64,000 bases of DNA from Ochromonas danica (taxonomy: Eukaryota > Sar > Chrysophyceae > Chromulinales > Chromulinaceae), in NCBI GenBank assembly GCA_015146655.1, contig VKHL01000026.1, forward strand, positions 184,512 through 248,511. The letters run 5' to 3'. Position numbers and translations under genes: made by a program. The notes under the pieces were generated by a model, which did not search any database, was not told where the DNA came from, and was given only the letters and a program-made list of their open reading frames with translations. Positions 57,297-64,000 of this stretch are shown here, piece after piece. Each line of letters begins with the position of its first letter. Position 1 is the first letter of the stretch.

Positions 57297-57635
57297 ACAA
57301 AATTTGCCGCATCTTTGCTGCATCTTAAACGCCATAGAGTATCAATCATTTTAATTCTATAATATTATCTTTTTTTATCGACTGATCAACCGTCTTTTCA
57401 TTTCATTGGTTCTTTTGTAATGATCTCAAATGTTCTTCTCTTTCTCGAAATTACTGTCTAGTTACTTCAGTGAATTCCAACTCAAAGAGGGAATGGTTGC
57501 GTGGGGTGGTTTTTGCCAGTCGAGAAAGAGCGACAAAAACTAACAAAAGTCATGTTTTCATATCAGTCTTATGAGAGTTTTGAGAAGGTGGAGAGGGGGG
57601 TGTTTGTTTTCTGTTTTCTGTCATTTTCATTCACG
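57297..57635. other. Intergenic region GST / CLN5-like
   Basis: 339 bp between tandem genes; T-rich, with no recognised gene. Confidence 0.4.
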
Positions 57636-59291
57636 ATGACCGTCTGTCTGTTCAAGATGACAAGACCACCTCTTAGTCTATTTCTAGCTCTATGGGTTGC
57701 TCTCTTGATTTCTCTTACGTCCTCTTCAAAGAGCATCTTTGACAAGACGGACCTGCCTCGCCTGGCAGACACAGATTCCATCGAACTCTACCATTTACGC
57801 TCTTTTCCAGCCCAGCTCATCGACACTGCCGCAGGCACTTTTTCTACTCAGACGTCTGGTCTAGCCTTGCGAAGTACAACAACCAATCAAGTGATTGTTT
57901 TGGAGTATAAGCCAAAAAGCTTCTCGGGTTGTTTCCTGCCAATCATCGAGTCGATGGAGGAAGGCAGCTATTCATTATATTGGGATAAACGCGCTGAATT
58001 AGTCTATCATGACCAATTAGATACTGTCTATTGGCAGCAATCTACTTTCTTGGCACATATTAATGGAATTGTGTATAAGAACTATGTGCTTTGGATTGAA
58101 CGTTATATGCAGACTAATCGTGTCTTCTCTCCTCAATCCATCTGCAGCAATGAACATGACTTCTCTTGCTATACATATGCAGAAACATGGGAGACCTTCT
58201 TACAAGAAAGGTAAGTCTGCTGCTAGTTGTTTTGTATGTCTTCTCATTGTATTGTTTTGTTTGTTTCCTTAGTCTGAAAGTATTCGCAGCTTTCAGTGTT
58301 CGAATACATGCTATAATTCCCCCCAGAGCAACTGAGCTGAGAATGCTGAGCAGTAATTTACCTGTAATTGTTGAAGCTACCAATTTGCCTCCAGAAAATC
58401 GTGACAATGCGGGTACTGGAGATTATGCTCCCCGTAGACGATTCGATAATGGCGGTGAGAGCACAAAGAACTCACCGCAGACAAGAAAATTGTCGTCTGA
58501 TAGTGGTGGTGCACTGAGAAGAGATGGTGGCAATGTTGTGAATGAGAAGAAAGGTGATGGGAGAGATGATTCTGTGGCAAGAGGTCCAGTGGAGCCATGG
58601 GTCAAAGGTGTAGAGAGCGATACTGCTTCTGCCTCCAAAGTGGATATCCAAGAAGTGGTGGATTACTATCAGAGCTTAATGTCTTGCATGCAAGGTATGT
58701 GATTGTTTTACTGCTGTCTCATAACTAGTTTGATAACTGTGCTTTTGGTTAGATTTCCAACTTCAGGATTTTACCAATGCACTCAAGTCATGTGTTATCT
58801 CCAATCGTAAAGCTTATGTTCATATATCTGGTAATAAGTACTATGCCTTTATGCCTCGCTATCCTCTGGTTTTCATCAATGAGTATCTGCAAGAGATCCC
58901 AGAGCCCCTGTTCAATGATATCACACAAATCAATGTCTTTGACAGCGTGATACTTGCCTTTCTTTTGCTTATTGCTGTAGTGGGTTGTGGGGTGATGATG
59001 TATCGTATGAATATTTTATTCTGCCAGGTGGCTTATCATGGGTGTGGTGTATGGACACAACAGCGTTCCATTTCGAAAGACAATTATGGAGAAATGGAAC
59101 TGGACGATATGAGAAGTCCTAGCAAACATTCTCCATTTTCACCTCAAGGGCGCAAGTCTACTTTCTCCAGATTATGGGGTGCTGTAGGGTGGAGGAAGCC
59201 TTCTTATGCTTATGATCATCTTGAGTCTGGACATGAGCTGCATGATGAGGAAGAATCGGTAGAACTGATGAGGATGAGCTCTGATCGTTGA
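57636..59291 (+). CDS. CLN5-like type I membrane protein
   Basis: Exons 57636-58210, 58273-58694 and 58753-59291 join in frame to 511 residues. Signal peptide (LSLFLALWVALLISLTSS), luminal domain, a membrane helix (VILAFLLLIAVVGCGVMMY) and a cytoplasmic tail. Luminal landmarks parallel human CLN5 in order: DSIELYHL, LRSTTTNQVIVLEY, LDTVYW, a Cys in DFSCY and a late Tyr/Pro-rich FMPRYPLVFINEY. CLN5 is the lysosomal BMP synthase with a Cys-His pair; the DVHW His appears as Tyr here. A long Ser/Gly/Arg-rich insert (residues ~245-325) is extra. The family call comes from remembered motifs only. The alternative is an uncharacterised protist membrane protein. Confidence 0.45.
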
Positions 59292-59527
59292 GATCTGTTG
59301 TATCAGATCACCTCTCTGGAGCATGACGACTACCAAGCAAGCTCTTTCATTCTCTGCTTCCTGTTACATCATCTCTTAGGAGATAGATAGAATAAGAGAA
59401 AGAGATGACTGGCTATTCTCAAAGGAGATATTGAGCTTTTTGATGTTTTTCAGTTTTGTTTTGTGTTTTGTTTTCAGTTTTGTCTCTCAAAGATACCAGA
59501 AGATATTCCGTCATCGAATTTCATAGG

Positions 59528-60498
59528 ATGATGTCTGATTCATATGTTAATTGCGTTATGCAATCTAATGGGATACCAAGAAGAGAAATGCAACGATGCC
59601 AAAGACTTTTGCTTGTCTTCGCTACGGTAGGGTCCTTTCCTTTCATGTCATGTGATCTATCTGAGATAACCTGTGTGCCTCGTATTAGGCGGTAGCGCTT
59701 ATTCGACTGCGAAAGAGTCATTCTGTATCTCGAGAGGAGGAGAAGAGTGGTACTGAGTCTATGGCCATCGAAGAATTACCTTCCTCTGTAATTATCAATT
59801 CTCTGATGATTGGGAATAGCTGGAACTCTAGTGACAAATCGAGGATTTTGATCAATGCGTTGTTTTGGCTCAATGCCAGCGACCATGACTATGCACTTAG
59901 CATTGTGGGTGAGATAATGTCATGCTGCGATGAAATTCTGCACGATGGATCCTTTTGGAGTGAATATGAAGGGAAAATGGAGTCAAGGTTGATTCAAGCT
60001 GACCCCAATAAGGCCAGGCGGGCTCTAGCTGCTTTTCTTGCTTTATGTAACGCAAATCGCTTGCCCCAATCAAAATCAGCGAACATTTTGGCATTTCTTC
60101 AGACTGTTCTTGTGCATAGTTTCCAAGTTTTGGCCAATTTGATCCTCAGGACAAAGACCGATGACATCAACCTACAGAGCATCAAAATTGCTGAGCGAAT
60201 GACATCTTTCTGCATGATTGCAAGAGAAGGGATTCAAGCTGCAAGCCTAGTGGCTCGCTCACTGGATAAAGAATCACCTGCACATGTTGTAACGCAATCA
60301 AGAGAAGAAAGTTTCATTATATGGGTTCTGGATATTTTAGGTAAGTTGACTTAGCTACATGCCGCATATATTCAAACCTAACCACAATTCATTCCAGCCC
60401 GATTGATGACTCAAGCCGTGCATCTACCAGCTGTGACATCAACCATTCACTGTCTTGCCGAAGACATTGAATATGGAGAGATAGCAGGATCACGATAA
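59528..60498 (+). CDS. Hypothetical helical protein
   Basis: Three exons (59528-59626, 59689-60340, 60398-60498) give 283 residues. It is almost all helical (SSVIINSLMIGNSW, ALAAFLALCNANRLP, SQVLANLILRT), with no signal peptide or membrane helix. It could be an alpha-solenoid, but no repeat is regular enough to assign. The final GSR-TAA overlaps the stop of the convergent CWF19L1 gene by 9 bp. All splice junctions hold frame, which supports it being a real gene. Confidence 0.6.
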
Positions 60499-63170
60499 GG
60501 TGAAGTCGAAAGGAGTATAATCTGTTCGCAGCTTATTTGTCAACTCCTCCTCTTCTGCTTCACTGAGGAGGCAATGCTTCCAATGAACACGATCAAGAGT
60601 ACCCAAGATTCTTGCAGTTACCTACCATGACAAATGAGTGTTGCATAAGATTATTTTGTATACAAGCAACAACTTTAAACATCCTCACCTCCGTTCCAAA
60701 CTGCATTGGGAAGGGAGCCATACTTTCATCATGTACAGTAACGAACTTTCTGCGCCGATCATTGTTTCCCATTGGTACCTCAATGTAGAAATACTCTTGG
60801 TAAGGTCCGCCTTCCATTCCAAGTACAGCTTCTTCCACAGTTTGATCACCTAAAAGTTCGTGAAACTTAAGTCCAGATTTTTCAGCTTGTTCATTGAAGA
60901 CTTTAAATGCATCTTTGACTTGATGGCTTGCAATGGGCACACAATGGACTTGCATGTGATCACGGCCACTCTTGGTCCTCACTGCCCTCTCAAACGTGAG
61001 CAAAGCACAATCAATAGTTTTATACAGACTTTCAATAGCTTGCATGTAACGCAGCATTTCTTTTTTCGCATCTATGATTTTTAATTGAAAGCAATAAACT
61101 CCATTAGGATTGAGGGTATCACAATAGAAAATATGATTTACCTAAAGAGAGATGCAGTCGGCTTGGTAAACAATCTATCGGACAGATCAGCGCCGTGTGT
61201 GGCTTGACAGCGCCACGAGGCATCGCAAGATAGCTATGTTGCCCCACACTGACCACGAGATGAGCCTAAGGCAAAGACCAAAGAGTGATTAATAAGCTGT
61301 TGCATAGTGACGGCAGAGTCAATCGAATTACCTTGAACATAGGAGAGGCAAGACAGAACCAACATTCTTTGGATTCATTTGATTGTGCCGCTGGCTTTCC
61401 TTTAGCCCAACCAAACGCTAATTTGCGCTCTCGTATAACCTTATCCTCTTGTTGAACACTTTCCATTGCTGATTGAGCACTTTCAGGAGATATAAATTCT
61501 ATGAAAGCATAGTCTCGACCAACAGGTCTACGAATGCAATTGACCTTTGCAGTGCTTGGCCAAATCTGATTCAAATCTTCTTCTGTTACAGAAGGATCCA
61601 AATTGCCCACAAAGAGCACACGACAACTAGGATAAGGAGGTTGAGCTAACAAGGATGATTTGGTCCCATCAAGCTTCGACCAACCGACTACCAATGGTCG
61701 GCCTTGTAAATAGGGCTGCTTTGCCAGAGACTGAGACAAGACTTCCATCGCATCAGCATAGTTCTCGAAGTCAACGAACGCAAACGATTTGTTAGGCACC
61801 ATTTGAACCATAGTGGCCTTTGGGAAGATGGAACGAAGTTCTTTCTCAAGATCCACATCGGCTGCATTGGCAGGTAGATTGCCAATATACAAGGTCTTCG
61901 CATCCTCTGTTGGTGGCACTAACTGACGATCATTCATCATGGTAGCCAATGTAGTTTCTTCAGATACAATTTCTTTCTTCTCTTGAGTTGTTGCCCAACC
62001 AACAGACAGTCTACGTCCCTGCAATTGTAAACCTTGTCGATTACTATTCTCTACTGCACGTATAGCAGCTTCATGACTAGCAAAATCAACAAAAACAAAT
62101 CCCTTTCCTGGAGGTCTTCGAATGTTTAAAACATCATTAAGAATTCCTTTTAATTCTTGTTCACGACTTTCACGACCTAATCCACCAATAAATAAAGTTT
62201 TTGCATTATTATTTGGAGGAACCAAGATAGTAGAAGGTCCTCCACTCCCTGCTGCTGCTCCAAAGAAAAATGTCCCACTTTGTTGATTTTCTTGACTAAT
62301 TGCATGGAAATCAGTCTTGGCTTTCTTGAAAGGTGGTGAGAGATCAGTCTGCTGTTGTGCTGCTGCTTGACTACTTCCACGAGGTACTCCAATGGGTGCA
62401 TAGGGACAAGTACTAAATAAGGATGGAGCTTCTTCAATCTCTGTAGCTTTCATATAGATAATAGGTTGAAAAGACAAAGCATGTAACCATTTCAAGTTCT
62501 TGTCTTTTGAAGAAGATGTCTCTGCTAAAGAAATCAAACGAGTAAACAATGCAGGTTGACCATTTCCTGTTGAAAGATTTTGATAAGGAAGTCGTTGATA
62601 AAATTTGCCTACACTTGTTACAAAATGATATCTAGGTCTGACTAAGATAGCCATCTCTGCTGCCCATCGAGCTCCAGCACCAATACCAATATCAGATTGA
62701 AAGAATGCCTCCATGTCTCCTCCTTCTAAGAATTGATGTGCTTCACGTGGCCAAGCTGATGTAATCAATGCATCACATCCACGATATCCCATATTTAATA
62801 CAGTCTTTCGAATAGAATCAATATGTAATTGATAGGAACTATCTTGTAAGTCCATAGCATAGGCGATAGTCAGATTCTTCTCCACGTTCACTAGACCTAC
62901 TGACTCCTTCCCAAGAAAGTGAATATTCTCTACACTGTCTGACTCTAGAAGAAGGTCAGTGTGACTCTGTATGACATAGATAGTCAGAGGGGACAGGGCA
63001 GTCAATTGGTTACGGACTGCTTCAAAGGCTTCCTGGGAAGAAAACACTTTCGCTGTGATAAACAAGAGATCAAAAGGACCATGGGCAGAATATTGCACTT
63101 CATTTAGCTTCTGAAAGAAGGCATCCCAAGAGGATTCACCTATTCTTCCACTAACCAACACTTTCACCAT
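60490..63170 (-). CDS. CWF19L1/Drn1-like protein with three internal RRMs
   Basis: Exons 63170-61332, 61265-61142, 61071-60689 and 60621-60490 give 825 residues. Residues 1-250 form the CWF19L1 N-terminal metallophosphatase-like domain (KVLVSGRIGE, FDLLFITAKVF). Three RNA-recognition motifs follow (TLFIGGL/GKGFVFVDF; TLYIGNL/KSFAFVDF; VLFVGNL/RDYAFIEF). Then comes the CwfJ C-terminus: ECWFCLASP, VGQHSYLAMPRGAVKPHTALICP (described), and HMQVHCVPI with the HIT-like His. It ends FDFTLS-stop. Human CWF19L1 and yeast Drn1 act with Dbr1 in intron-lariat turnover and have no RRMs. The same exon encodes all three RRMs, so this is a true insertion, not a neighbouring gene. Confidence 0.9.
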
Positions 63171-63407
63171 TTCACCATTAATTCCATCCAAATCACCATC
63201 ACACCCACCAGATTAAGTATTTACACAATAAGATACGGAATTACCTAACTTGCCTACTCCAACTCTACAGTAGTAGAGACTTTACCAATACCATTGAGTA
63301 CTTTGCAATATCATAGTAACATAGTTGTTCTCACTTTATTACGACTTTCTTTATTACGCTAACAAATCAGTCTACAATATCTACATAGGCATTACAACAA
63401 GGTTCTA

Positions 63408-64000
63408 CTAATGAGGAGCATCATCTGGAAAAGACATCATTTGAGAGACAGTCACAAACTCATATCCTTGATCAGTTAGTGTTTTGAGTAGGACAGGTAA
63501 AATAGAGATCCAAAGAGGGTGAGTATCATGAGCCAGAATGACAGAGCCAGGCTTGACATCTTTAACAATCCATGGAATGACATCTTCCACTGCGGGATAG
63601 TTCGATGGATTCTTGCCTAGCTTATCTGAGATATCAATAGACCATAGAATGGACTTCATTCCAGTTCGTCCATGGAGGGCGGGGATAATATCCGAGGAAC
63701 TACCTCTTGGGGGACGAAAATACAAAATTCGCTGGCCTGTCAGTCGTTCAAGCTCATAAGCAGTGCTATTAATCGCATCTATTTGATTGGGAGAGAGTGT
63801 GCCAGCATAGAATCCTTGTTGTCCTACTTCATGTCCTTCTCGCACCATCCGCTGCACTAGCTGTCCATGTGTCAGAGCACGCTGTCCATAGACAAAGAAG
63901 GTGGCATGGATATTATACTCTTTTAAAATATCTAGAATCTGACTAGTAAGTCGCTTGTGTGGTCCATTAGAGAAGGTCAGAAGAACATATTGCCCGCCTG
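63408..64000 (-). CDS. NodB-fold polysaccharide deacetylase homologue, probably inactive (5' partial)
   Basis: The frame runs off the right edge; 197 codons are visible. Fold landmarks include VLLTFSNGPH (motif 1, normally TFDDGP), GQQGFYAGTLS (motif 2, normally an HxxxH), YFRPPRG (motif 3), WSIDISD (motif 4) and ILAHDTHP (motif 5). Both motif-1 Asp residues are replaced (Ser, Asn) and the motif-2 metal His residues are missing, while the Arg/Pro and late His remain. Active members remove acetyl from chitin or peptidoglycan using Asp-His-His metal ligands, so this looks like a sugar-binding pseudoenzyme. N-terminal targeting is outside the window. Confidence 0.8.
   Translation of the reverse strand, partial: GGQYVLLTFSNGPHKRLTSQILDILKEYNIHATFFVYGQRALTHGQLVQRMVREGHEVGQQGFYAGTLSPNQIDAINSTAYELERLTGQRILYFRPPRGSSSDIIPALHGRTGMKSILWSIDISDKLGKNPSNYPAVEDVIPWIVKDVKPGSVILAHDTHPLWISILPVLLKTLTDQGYEFVTVSQMMSFPDDAPH

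Overview
The window is nuclear DNA from a eukaryote. Most genes are split by short GT-AG introns of roughly 50-150 bp that join cleanly in frame, and the gene content is eukaryotic throughout: exocyst Sec15, a PP2A scaffold subunit, dynactin p150, a VPS13-type lipid-transfer protein, WBP4, CIR1 and CWF19L1. Four proteins (uroporphyrinogen decarboxylase, an EngB GTPase, a RAP-domain protein and an aldo/keto reductase of the plant At1g06690 type) begin with a signal peptide followed directly by an aromatic residue and a Ser/Thr/basic stretch. That is the bipartite leader used by algae with a secondary red plastid. The best fit is therefore an ochrophyte-type stramenopile or similar complex-plastid alga. 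I cannot name a species.

Layout. 1-7.1 kb: fucosyltransferase-like protein (5' end off the window), a multispanning polyQ membrane protein, a MATH-BTB adaptor and a rhomboid-like protein that lacks the usual catalytic His. 7.2-20.5 kb: NOL11-like rRNA-processing factor, cinnamyl-alcohol-type dehydrogenase, PP2A A subunit, dynactin p150 without a CAP-Gly domain, WBP4-like splicing factor and a CIR1-like protein. 20.8-36.1 kb: compact VPS13-like protein, Yip1-family protein, plastid EngB, plastid RAP protein, a hypothetical protein, a short-chain dehydrogenase and the plastid AKR. 36.3-48.5 kb: Sec15, a truncated copy of D-lactate dehydrogenase, the intact D-lactate dehydrogenase, a TauE/SafE permease, UroD and the PdxT glutaminase. 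48.6-53.9 kb: an accessory block with a 358-bp inverted repeat, a piggyBac-like transposase remnant, an orphan gene and an F-box/LRR gene interrupted by a stop. 54.0-64.0 kb: ER cyclophilin, a 17-residue-repeat protein, GST, a CLN5-like protein, an orphan, CWF19L1 carrying three extra RRMs, and a NodB-fold protein with altered metal ligands that runs off the right edge.

The genes do not form one pathway. Recurring themes are RNA processing (NOL11, WBP4, CIR1, CWF19L1), membrane traffic (Sec15, Yip1, VPS13-like, dynactin) and plastid maintenance (UroD, EngB, RAP, AKR). Many neighbours are divergent pairs with short shared promoters. The most unusual part is the 48.6-53.9 kb block, which looks like an insertion between the divergently arranged pdxT and cyclophilin genes. 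All exon boundaries were read by eye from GT-AG sites and frame continuity. No searches were run.
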